Source: Chryseobacterium sp. BGARF1 (GTDB lineage: Bacteria > Bacteroidota > Bacteroidia > Flavobacteriales > Weeksellaceae). From it: DNA of 64,000 nt. Below the pieces are notes generated by a model. The model was not told the origin of the DNA. It saw only the letters and a list, made by a program, of their open reading frames with translations, and ran no database searches. Position 1 is the first letter of the stretch. Each line of letters opens with the position of its first letter. The stretch lies in contig NZ_LELA01000055.1 of the NCBI RefSeq assembly GCF_001677955.1, positions 62,001 to 126,000 on the forward strand, read 5' to 3'. The translations under genes were made by a program, and so were the position numbers. Below are positions 50,986 to 57,979 of the stretch, in pieces.

Positions 50986-53948
50986 TATTTTACTTCATAA
51001 GGGTCAGTTGTATCAAATCTTAAACTCTTTTGCAAAGAAGATGTGAGTTCTTCAATTGCATTAGGATCAATTATTTTAATATGCTCGGTGGTTTTCTTTT
51101 TAGGCTTTCCATTAATATCCATTTTAATATTTCCATTTTCATCTTTTTCGTCGAGATTTTCCATAATTCTTTCTTCGAACTGATAGCCATTAACCTTACA
51201 CCAAATGCTTGTTTTCTTTTTGAAAGCATTGGATGTCATATTTCCGAGATACTTGAAGTTCTTCAGTTTTGCTTTTTCTAAAACATCTTGCTTAATCATT
51301 TTTTGACCAATAATATTTGGGTAAAATTCATCAGCCCATTCTTTAAACCATTGACCCATATCTGTTAAATAGGCTCTCATTTTAATGTTACCATCCGGAG
51401 CTTCTATTTTTACATCCTGTTGCATGTAGAAAGTTGTTGATTGAAAGACAAAATTTAAAAATTTAAACCACTGATCAGTCTTCCAATCCAAGAATAAGGA
51501 GTTGTTAAAGTCGTCTTTTGGATCTCTCTTATCCCTTTCGTCATTTGAAGCATGATAATAATCGGAAAAGCCCATAATCAATCTTCTACGAGTCGATGAT
51601 CCTCTTTGATCTTTGATTGCATAATTTGTTGAAACTCCAAATTTTGGAGAGTTCCTATAAGCGAGATTTACTTTTGCCTCGAACTTTTCATTAACAGTCA
51701 ATTTAGATGTGATGACTGAAAAGAAACTCTCCAGGTTAAAATTCCTCCGAACATCATCAAAAAGAATAAAATCAGTATGTTGATTCACGCCTTCAAATAA
51801 GAACTTATCATTTTCTATGTCGCCTTTACCATCAATGTCATGACGATTCATGAAATATCTCATTGCTTCGAAAAACAAAGATTTACCAGCTCCTCCTTCT
51901 GCAACATCATCTTCAATCACAGCATTATCTGCAGCAAATAATACCCATGGTTTTGTAGGATCCTTAAATCTGTGTCCGGAATAACCAAAAGCAAAAATTT
52001 TGTTAATTAAATGCTGTTTTTGCTCAGTATTTTCGTTATCATCCAAATACTTACTTGTGATTTGGAAAAGCGTTTGTTCAAAGAAAACCTCTTCTTTATA
52101 CCCATTGTCGATGTAACTTGTCCTTTCTTTTTCCCAATAAATTCTTGATACCTGAATCAGATAATTTAAAAAATCACATTCTTTTGATAAAATTTCAATA
52201 TCATAGAGACCGTCTCCGGTTTTCCAAATTTTGAAGTAAGGATTATCGATTTTGAAGTTTTTAATTTCTTTTGCTGTGATTACATGATCAGTTTCTTCTT
52301 TAATTAAATTATCAATTAGTTGAGACTGCAGAACATAATTTTCAAAATGTGGTTCCTGTTCTGTTCCGGCTTCTTTAATACCATCTGCAGAAACATTAAA
52401 TGCTCGATTTCCTAAAAAGAAATACTGTTTTGTGGGCGTGAAATCTGTGAAATCTAATGTACGGTTGTGCATATTGGCTAAATGTCCGTCTGTGATTTTC
52501 TGAGAAGTAATCAGCATATTTAGCAAAGCATAAGGGATTTCTCTCACTCCAAGTTGGTCTTGCTTCTCCAGGAGAAAGTTCCGAAAGAAATCTTTTATTG
52601 ACTGCGTTGTTTTCAATTCTTCGACAACATGGCCATGCACCCGGGCAAAGTAGTAACCATCTTTTCTAGAGTGATCATCAATTCTACAAAACCCATTAAG
52701 TCGCAAAAAATAAAATGCATACATGTGATGAAAATTGTAGGTCACACGTCCTTTATCAGACACTGAAGCCTCCCAAAACTGCGCCGGCATTGCAAGACTT
52801 AACATCTTTTTAATTTCATATCGGAGCTGTTCAATAGTTTTGCTTTGATTAGATCTAACATAGTCTTTAACATCTTTTTGTCCGGGGAATTTAAAATATT
52901 TATCAAGCCATAAGGTTTTCATTGGTAGGAACTGTAGCGCGAGTTCCTTTCCTTCACGCTTTCCGGTGACATCTGAATCCGGAATATAAACAACATCATG
53001 TGCTAAGCTTAATAATTCTTTCATCAAGAATTTATCAACTTTTTCAGTTTCTGAATTAAACCAAATAACAAATTCGCCCAGACTTAATAAATTCAAACCG
53101 TCGCTTCCACCTGTAGCAATACAAATTCTTTCTAATTTGAAATTTACATCCCTAGAATCTACATCTTCAATTTTTTTCTTTTGAGTATCTGCAATTCGCT
53201 GTCTCTCTTCTTCAAATTTATCAAGATAGATTTTTCTAATTTTTTCTAACCCAAAAACAAAACCTTTAGGACGACCCCCAACATGTCGAAAGCGTCTATC
53301 TTTACCGTCATCAGATAATTTTTTACTGCCTTTTGGCATGTATATTTTTAACCATTGACCAATTTTAGAATCTTTATTAACGAATGCTAGTATTGGAAAT
53401 TTATCAGTTGCTATAAACCTGAATACTTTTTTCTTTTCTTCGTTAAAATAACTGTATTCTTTTAAAGATTGGAGCCCAACTTCAAAACAGTTTTCTGCAG
53501 TAACATGGGGTCCTAATATTTGCAGCTCATACTCATTAAAATCTTTCGATTCAAAATGAAAGTTTTTATCATTTAGTTCGACTGGAGAATCATCTAAATC
53601 ATATTCTCTAAATTCATATTTATAAAAGGCTCTTGTTTCTTCGAAAATCTGTGTTCCAAAAGAATTCTGAAGTTCTCTACCAATTTCTAAAATAGCTTCA
53701 AAATATGCAATGTTATTTTCTAAAGCATATAGCCCGAAACAATCTTGTGCTTTTATTTCACCGCTCCAATCTGTTAATCTCCATCTATCATCTACTAATT
53801 TTAAAGAAGCTGAAGGATGCTTATCATCGCTCCGAATGCTAAAGTTTTTGTTTGTAGAAGCTTGAGGATATAGTTTTAAAATTTCGTCTAAACCACCATT
53901 TGTAGCATTCAAAATTTTAGTTGCAGAATTTCTTAATGATTCACTCAT
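50985..53948 (-). CDS. Primase-helicase (TOPRIM plus P-loop helicase)
   Basis: 987 residues. An N-terminal primase-like region (about 1-75) is followed by a TOPRIM-like part with IATGGSDGLNLLS and VVYIPDSDVTGK at about 275-330, and a C-terminal P-loop helicase with EGGAGKSLFFEA near 645 and FILFDDVR near 690. It resembles the primase-polymerase/helicase fusions of phages and plasmids. It would prime and unwind phage DNA. The next gene overlaps its end by one nucleotide. Confidence 0.8.
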   Translation of the reverse strand: MSESLRNSATKILNATNGGLDEILKLYPQASTNKNFSIRSDDKHPSASLKLVDDRWRLTDWSGEIKAQDCFGLYALENNIAYFEAILEIGRELQNSFGTQIFEETRAFYKYEFREYDLDDSPVELNDKNFHFESKDFNEYELQILGPHVTAENCFEVGLQSLKEYSYFNEEKKKVFRFIATDKFPILAFVNKDSKIGQWLKIYMPKGSKKLSDDGKDRRFRHVGGRPKGFVFGLEKIRKIYLDKFEEERQRIADTQKKKIEDVDSRDVNFKLERICIATGGSDGLNLLSLGEFVIWFNSETEKVDKFLMKELLSLAHDVVYIPDSDVTGKREGKELALQFLPMKTLWLDKYFKFPGQKDVKDYVRSNQSKTIEQLRYEIKKMLSLAMPAQFWEASVSDKGRVTYNFHHMYAFYFLRLNGFCRIDDHSRKDGYYFARVHGHVVEELKTTQSIKDFFRNFLLEKQDQLGVREIPYALLNMLITSQKITDGHLANMHNRTLDFTDFTPTKQYFFLGNRAFNVSADGIKEAGTEQEPHFENYVLQSQLIDNLIKEETDHVITAKEIKNFKIDNPYFKIWKTGDGLYDIEILSKECDFLNYLIQVSRIYWEKERTSYIDNGYKEEVFFEQTLFQITSKYLDDNENTEQKQHLINKIFAFGYSGHRFKDPTKPWVLFAADNAVIEDDVAEGGAGKSLFFEAMRYFMNRHDIDGKGDIENDKFLFEGVNQHTDFILFDDVRRNFNLESFFSVITSKLTVNEKFEAKVNLAYRNSPKFGVSTNYAIKDQRGSSTRRRLIMGFSDYYHASNDERDKRDPKDDFNNSLFLDWKTDQWFKFLNFVFQSTTFYMQQDVKIEAPDGNIKMRAYLTDMGQWFKEWADEFYPNIIGQKMIKQDVLEKAKLKNFKYLGNMTSNAFKKKTSIWCKVNGYQFEERIMENLDEKDENGNIKMDINGKPKKKTTEHIKIIDPNAIEELTSSLQKSLRFDTTDPYEVK

Positions 53949-53950
53949 TT

Positions 53951-54340
53951 TTAGTTTTCAGTATTATTATCTCTTGATTGCTCTGAAGATTGATTATTTT
54001 CATTTTTTACAACCTTGATTAGTTTGTTGTGAAGAGTTATATAGCCGAGCTGAATCATTCGGTCTCTATACCAGGTTGTGTTAACATTGAACTTGTCCCG
54101 GAGCAGTTCATAAAATTCTTTTTGACTTATAAATTTTCTATGTTCAAAAACTTCATTTATAAATCTTTTGTATAATTTACTTTGATCAATCGGCCTCCGG
54201 TTCTTTTTTTCCTTTAAATAATTATTGCTTTTGCTCAAAGATTTTTCATCAAGCAATCTTTGCCGTTCCTGCAGAGATTTTTTTCCATCATTCGGAATCC
54301 AGGTATAATTATTTATTTTTTTGAAAGTTTTGTTATTCAT
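53951..54340 (-). CDS. Small basic early protein
   Basis: 129 residues, very basic, no recognised fold; the C-terminus is rich in asparagine and glutamate. It precedes the primase-helicase by 2 nt and overlaps its own upstream gene by 8 nt, so it is in the replication unit. Confidence 0.5.
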   Translation of the reverse strand: MNNKTFKKINNYTWIPNDGKKSLQERQRLLDEKSLSKSNNYLKEKKNRRPIDQSKLYKRFINEVFEHRKFISQKEFYELLRDKFNVNTTWYRDRMIQLGYITLHNKLIKVVKNENNQSSEQSRDNNTEN

Positions 54341-54599
54341 AAGGTTTCAATTCATCAAGTGCTAAAAGAAAAATTCCAATCGAAAGAAGTTCTCCAGGAT
54401 TCAATGTTTCTATATTCACAGAGTTTTCTAATTTAAATTTCCACTCTGCAAAATTGCTCAAGGGATTAAGCGAAATATATTCTCTAAAATTTAACGAGTG
54501 TTTTTGAACTCCTTCTGCTATCTTCTGTTCTAAAATTCCTCCAGGGAATTCTTTTTTTATAGTTTCTTTTAACTGAGTTTTAAATGTTTCAATTTCCAT
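54333..54599 (-). CDS. Small early protein
   Basis: 88 residues from the ATG at 54599 (MEIETFKTQL); a TTG at 54608 is the only earlier option. Acidic, helical, not recognised. Confidence 0.5.
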   Translation of the reverse strand: MEIETFKTQLKETIKKEFPGGILEQKIAEGVQKHSLNFREYISLNPLSNFAEWKFKLENSVNIETLNPGELLSIGIFLLALDELKPYE

Positions 54600-54659
54600 T
54601 ATTACCAATGTTTTTTTAATATTTTTTTATTTGAGTACTGAAGGAAAAATTTTAGAATT

Positions 54660-54905
54660 TTATTTTTCACTTTTTGCAAGAATTGAGTTACACCATATTT
54701 TAGCTGTCGTTTCACTAAAATCAATAATAAAAGCTTGTGTAATTTCTTCAGATGGAAACGATAAACATTGAGTATCCAATTGATTTTCTTCTTTTGCATC
54801 CATCCAATAAATTTTAATTTCTACGATGGGTTTTTCATTATCATCGAAGCCACGAGATACTAAAAGGCTTGTCGTGACAGATAGTTGAAAGGCTTTATAA
54901 TTCAT
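54660..54905 (-). CDS. Small early protein
   Basis: 81 residues (MNYKAFQLSVTTSLLVSRGF), alpha/beta, not recognised. A different-frame ORF in the same stretch lacks support. It is followed 4 nt upstream by the gene at 54910. Confidence 0.5.
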   Translation of the reverse strand: MNYKAFQLSVTTSLLVSRGFDDNEKPIVEIKIYWMDAKEENQLDTQCLSFPSEEITQAFIIDFSETTAKIWCNSILAKSEK

Positions 54906-54909
54906 TTTT

Positions 54910-55080
54910 TTATTTTTCTAAATGACTGTAAGGTTTGTTATCTAGGCAGAGCTGAAGCTTTTCTATAGCTATTTCAGCAGTGCTCCCAGACATTGTTATT
55001 ATTCCCTTTATTTTTCCAGGCATGAGACACCAGGCTAAATGTAGATTTCCACTTTTTCGAGTTTTAATTTCTATCTTCAT
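54910..55080 (-). CDS. Very small early protein
   Basis: 56 residues (MKIEIKTRKSGNLHLAWCLM...), ATG at 55080, stop at 54910. It overlaps the gene at 55077 by 4 nt in ATGA fashion and ends 4 nt before the next start, which makes it a real coupled gene. Not recognised. Confidence 0.6.
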   Translation of the reverse strand: MKIEIKTRKSGNLHLAWCLMPGKIKGIITMSGSTAEIAIEKLQLCLDNKPYSHLEK

Positions 55081-55319
55081 AATTTCGTTTTTGATATTGT
55101 TTTTATTTCTACAATTATTTTTTTACTGATTTTTATAGTTATATTTTTTTGAAAATCTGTAGGTTTTCCAGGATCGAGATCTACGAACTTGTTTTGGAGA
55201 AAAGTACTTCCAAAAATCTCATTAAATAGAACTTCAGCATCAACCATACAACCTTTCTCAAATGTTATTATGTTGCCATTTTTTGTGTCTTGAAAATTAT
55301 ATTTACCGTTATCTTTCAT
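55077..55319 (-). CDS. Small early protein
   Basis: 80 residues, not recognised. First of the early run of small genes that leads to the primase-helicase. ATG at 55319. Confidence 0.5.
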   Translation of the reverse strand: MKDNGKYNFQDTKNGNIITFEKGCMVDAEVLFNEIFGSTFLQNKFVDLDPGKPTDFQKNITIKISKKIIVEIKTISKTKL

Positions 55320-55371
55320 AGTTTTTTGATGGTGTAAAAATTACTGTTCCACATTTTTAATATTTAAAACA

Positions 55372-55399
55372 AAACCCGGAGCGAAGAATCGTTCCGGGT
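55372..55399 (-). terminator. Terminator or attenuator before the early run
   Basis: ACCCGGA and TCCGGGT with an inner CGA/TCG pairing form a strong stem-loop followed on the minus strand by TTTTG and T-rich sequence. Confidence 0.7.
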
Positions 55400-55479
55400 A
55401 AAAACTAATAACCATGAAAACTCAAATAAAACATGAGAATCATAATATCAGCGCAATTTCCTGTAGCTAACCGATATTG

Positions 55480-55550
55480 CGCGAGGGAAAGGATTCGAAC
55501 CTTCACAGTCGGTTTTGGAGACCGGTATGCTACCATTACATTACCCAAGC
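55480..55550 (-). tRNA. tRNA-Trp(CCA), probably degenerate
   Basis: 71 nt on the minus strand. The anticodon loop is CTCCAAA (anticodon CCA), the T loop is TTCGAAT and the T stem closes. The acceptor stem GCTTGGG against CCCTCGC has two mismatched positions (3 and 4), and the 3' CCA is not encoded. A hairpin with arms GCGCAAT and ATTGCGC overlaps the 3' end. Function is doubtful. Confidence 0.65.
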
Positions 55551-55656
55551 ATTTAAAGCACTTCTTAAACGTCTGCTCTGATCAGGGTGATTTGAAAAAA
55601 AATAACGATTCTAACTATTACTTTTTCAAGCCCTTTTACTGAAGTGCTTTATATTT

Positions 55657-56037
55657 TTACTGACCAAATAGTCTGTCTAATAAGCTTTTTAGATGATCAG
55701 TTCTATTAAAATCAGTCATTACATTAAAAAGAGATGGGTTTAATGATTTCATTAATCTTGAATAATCTACTGCATGGCTAACTACGTGTTCAAATCTATG
55801 ATCTTGATCAAATCCATTTTTAAATGCATAGCAGAGTTTGTGACAAGATCCAGACAAAGCTATGACCTGTCTATTTTCATCTTTTTTATCTTTATTATTT
55901 TCAGAATCTTCCATTGCATTAACTAGATATAGCATGTTCTCTGGAGCACTTTTTAAAAGCTTTTCAAGCTGAGTGAAAAATTCATCTTTAGTAAGTTTCA
56001 CAATGTTTTCAGTACGATTTTCATTTTTTGTACACAT
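55657..56037 (-). CDS. Small early protein
   Basis: 126 residues from the ATG at 56037 (MCTKNENRTEN); an earlier TTG would extend into the region before it. Acidic, with a histidine-rich stretch (FEHVVSHAVDYSR) near the end. Not recognised. It lies between the early transcript and the tRNA. Confidence 0.5.
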   Translation of the reverse strand: MCTKNENRTENIVKLTKDEFFTQLEKLLKSAPENMLYLVNAMEDSENNKDKKDENRQVIALSGSCHKLCYAFKNGFDQDHRFEHVVSHAVDYSRLMKSLNPSLFNVMTDFNRTDHLKSLLDRLFGQ

Positions 56038-56151
56038 AATTTTTAAGTTTTTAATTAATATTTTATTTAAAATTTTTGTCAATTAAAACGACGTTGCATT
56101 CCTTCTGAACTGAATAAACCCTTCACGCCGTTTTGAGAATAAATACATCGG

Positions 56152-56388
56152 CTATTCTGCCGGTTTTTCTGTTGTAAGAATTTCGTCGATCGAATATCCT
56201 TCCTGCTCAAAAAATTTAACAGCTGCCATTTTTGTAAAGGTTGAATTTCCAAAGGGCTTTTCCTGATATTTTTTAGCAGTGTTATAAACTGGTCTTTCAC
56301 CAATTTCCAATGCTAGAGCTAATTTTAATCTAAAATTAGTGTCTGCGATAATGCATTGAATTATGTCTGGGTTTAAAAAATATAACAT
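56152..56388 (-). CDS. Cro-like small DNA-binding protein
   Basis: 78 residues from the ATG at 56388 (MLYFLNPDIIQ), divergent from the repressor gene at 56495. A helix-turn-helix-like segment is plausible around NTAKKYQEKPFGNSTFTKMA. Size and location are those of a Cro-type lytic regulator. It is the first gene of the leftward transcript. Confidence 0.6.
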   Translation of the reverse strand: MLYFLNPDIIQCIIADTNFRLKLALALEIGERPVYNTAKKYQEKPFGNSTFTKMAAVKFFEQEGYSIDEILTTEKPAE

Positions 56389-56424
56389 GATTGTATAAAT
56401 ATTCGTAGATTTGTTCGAACATTT

Positions 56425-56476
56425 ATACTGCAAATATATAAATAGTTCGGCAACTATCACAAAAAGTTCGGCAACT
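56425..56476. promoter_or_regulatory. Immunity operator and leftward promoter
   Basis: AGTTCGGCAACT occurs at 56444-56455 and 56465-56476, with centres 21 bp apart, two turns of the helix. On the minus strand TATATTTG (56427-56434 approximately) follows TTTTTG by about 21 nt, and the first operator lies between those two boxes. A repressor bound there would block leftward transcription. Confidence 0.7.
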
Positions 56477-56494
56477 TTTTTTAAATTACTTCTT

Positions 56495-56923
56495 ATGGAT
56501 AAAAAAACTACTGATAATCAAAACGATAAGACACTGTTACTTGAAGGAATTATGAAAAAAGTGGAAACTTTTCATTTAACTCCCTACGAAATTTCGAAAA
56601 ATACTGGGCTTTCGGATACCGGTGTTCGTAAATTATTAGATGGAAAGACAAAAAATCCTAGTTTTGATACACTAAATAGAATTGCAAAGTATATTGATAC
56701 TATAGAAAATAGTCCAGAAAAATGTAATGAGAAAACTGTAGATTTAGAACTTATTAACAGAAAGTTGGATTTTGTTATCAGCAAGCTTGAGAAATTCGAG
56801 AATAGGATGGAAGCAAATGAATTGATTCAAGAAATTATGTTTGAACTACAAAAAAATTCTTCCAGTCCGGAAGAATTAAAGAAAATTGAAAAAGGTCTTT
56901 CAAAGAAAAATATTAGTTCATAG
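56495..56923 (+). CDS. CI-like repressor (XRE helix-turn-helix)
   Basis: 142 residues from the ATG at 56495; an upstream in-frame start would run through the operators. The helix-turn-helix domain covers about 20-70 (LTPYEISKNTGLSDTGVRKL, then DGKTKNPSFDTLNRIAKYID) and a coiled coil covers about 85-142. It is the only rightward gene of the region and would keep the prophage silent. It overlaps the next (leftward) gene by 11 nt. Confidence 0.8.
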   Translation: MDKKTTDNQNDKTLLLEGIMKKVETFHLTPYEISKNTGLSDTGVRKLLDGKTKNPSFDTLNRIAKYIDTIENSPEKCNEKTVDLELINRKLDFVISKLEKFENRMEANELIQEIMFELQKNSSSPEELKKIEKGLSKKNISS

Positions 56924-57149
56924 CAAGAACAAAATTGACTGTTTCCTTAATATTAATTTCTATAATTGGTTTTTCAAGTGTTTTAATAATAAAATTTTTT
57001 TTGTCAAATCCTTTCTTCAAAAATTTTATTTTCTCTTTAATTAAGATTAAAGTTTCTAAGTAATTTTCTCTGTCTATTATTCCGGCATAAAACTGTTCTT
57101 TAGCAATACGGAATAAATCATCACAAATCTTAAGCTGTTCCCTTGTCAT
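56913..57149 (-). CDS. Small protein behind the repressor gene
   Basis: 78 residues from the ATG at 57149 (MTREQLKICDD). Helical, charged, not recognised. It overlaps the membrane protein gene by 20 nt and the repressor gene by 11 nt (convergent). Confidence 0.5.
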   Translation of the reverse strand: MTREQLKICDDLFRIAKEQFYAGIIDRENYLETLILIKEKIKFLKKGFDKKNFIIKTLEKPIIEINIKETVNFVLAMN

Positions 57150-57546
57150 TATTTTGTTTTTGAAGGTTATTGATTTCGAACTCAACCTTATCGTCTAATA
57201 TTAAAACTTTAAAATATCTGTGAAGATATTTTGTGAGAATTAGTATGAGCAAACTGAGGCCTAATGCCACTAACCTGAAAACATAATCAGATTCGATGTT
57301 TAAATTAATATCCAAAAGGAAGAAACCCAAAAACATGCTTATATATACATATATTGGTACAATGTAAGACATCCAATGAGGTTCTAATTTGGAAACGTAT
57401 AATATTAGAAGAGGTGAGATACAAACCGAGTAAGACCAGATCATGGCGGCAAGATTAGGAAATCTATGACCAACGACTATTTCATCTGTGTCTATAAAAA
57501 AATTAAGGAAAAAATCTATATAAGGAATTGATGAGACAAGCACCAT
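57130..57546 (-). CDS. Small membrane protein, possible superinfection exclusion factor
   Basis: 138 residues from the ATG at 57546. The frame is open back to an ATG at 57750, but that extension runs through the terminator-like hairpin and overlaps the lipoprotein gene by 137 nt. About four transmembrane segments (IPYIDFFLNFF, AAMIWSYSVCISPLLILYV, YIVPIYVYISMFLGFFLL, LVALGLSLLILILT). Placed between repressor and right end it fits a lysogen-expressed membrane protein; the role is a guess. Confidence 0.5.
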   Translation of the reverse strand: MVLVSSIPYIDFFLNFFIDTDEIVVGHRFPNLAAMIWSYSVCISPLLILYVSKLEPHWMSYIVPIYVYISMFLGFFLLDINLNIESDYVFRLVALGLSLLILILTKYLHRYFKVLILDDKVEFEINNLQKQNNDKGTA

Positions 57547-57550
57547 CAAA

Positions 57551-57584
57551 ACGGTAGGAGTAATTTTCTTAATACTCCTACCGT
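57551..57584 (-). terminator. Hairpin between lipoprotein and membrane protein genes
   Basis: ACGGTAGGAGTA and TACTCCTACCGT form a perfect 12-bp stem with a 10-nt loop. The run of T residues after it is short, and the next start codon follows in 5 nt, so attenuation or start-site control is possible. Confidence 0.7.
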
Positions 57585-57613
57585 ATTTATTTAAGAATGT
57601 AAGTATATGTGAT

Positions 57614-57853
57614 TTAACGTCTAGGTGGCGTAATATCTTTTGGATCCAAGCCTTCTGAAGGTTCTGTTTCAATTCCTGATTCAAGCCCTGAAGTAGTGTT
57701 AAATAAGTTGTACTGAGTTGAGTCAGCTTCTCTTTTAAATAAGTTTTCATTGATTAATAGTTCTTGTTCTTGTGGTAAATCAACCATATCAGAATTCCTT
57801 TCGCATGATACGATAGTTAACACTGTAATTCCTAATAAAAAAAATTTCTTCAT
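57614..57853 (-). CDS. Prophage-encoded lipoprotein
   Basis: 79 residues. A lipoprotein signal peptide with lipobox IVSC (MKKFFLLGITVLTIVSC) leads to a short, acidic, low-complexity mature part. It lies near the right end. Two different promoters are visible upstream: a host-type one under the repressor operator, and late-type P8. Envelope change or exclusion of other phages is plausible. Confidence 0.6.
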   Translation of the reverse strand: MKKFFLLGITVLTIVSCERNSDMVDLPQEQELLINENLFKREADSTQYNLFNTTSGLESGIETEPSEGLDPKDITPPRR

Positions 57854-57885
57854 TGTTTAAATATTTGAATGTTATAATTAGGATT

Positions 57886-57920
57886 CAAATATCACACAAT
57901 AATTTATTTTTTCAAAGGAC
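57886..57920 (-). promoter_or_regulatory. Late-type promoter motif P8
   Basis: GTCCTTT, 20 nt, GATATTTG on the minus strand; the second box is 7 of 8 to TAnnTTTG. It lies 33-61 nt before the lipoprotein start and next to an immunity operator. Confidence 0.65.
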
Positions 57921-57924
57921 TCAA

Positions 57925-57943
57925 TAGTTGCCGAACAAAGATA
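57925..57943 (-). promoter_or_regulatory. Third immunity operator overlapping a host-type promoter
   Basis: TAGTTGCCGAAC at 57925-57936 is 11 of 12 to the operator at 56444. On the minus strand TATCTTTG (57936-57943), an exact TAnnTTTG match, touches it, with TTCG about 20 nt further upstream. Confidence 0.65.
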
Positions 57944-57979
57944 CAAATTAACGAACAATTGTACGAACTTTTGTTCACG

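Noticed and set aside
55433..55642. 69-codon ORF over the tRNA-Trp
   Set aside because: It reads the antisense strand of the tRNA and has no other support.
56079..56303. 74-codon minus-strand ORF under the Cro-like gene
   Set aside because: TTG start and a different frame from the better-placed 78-residue gene at 56152-56388.
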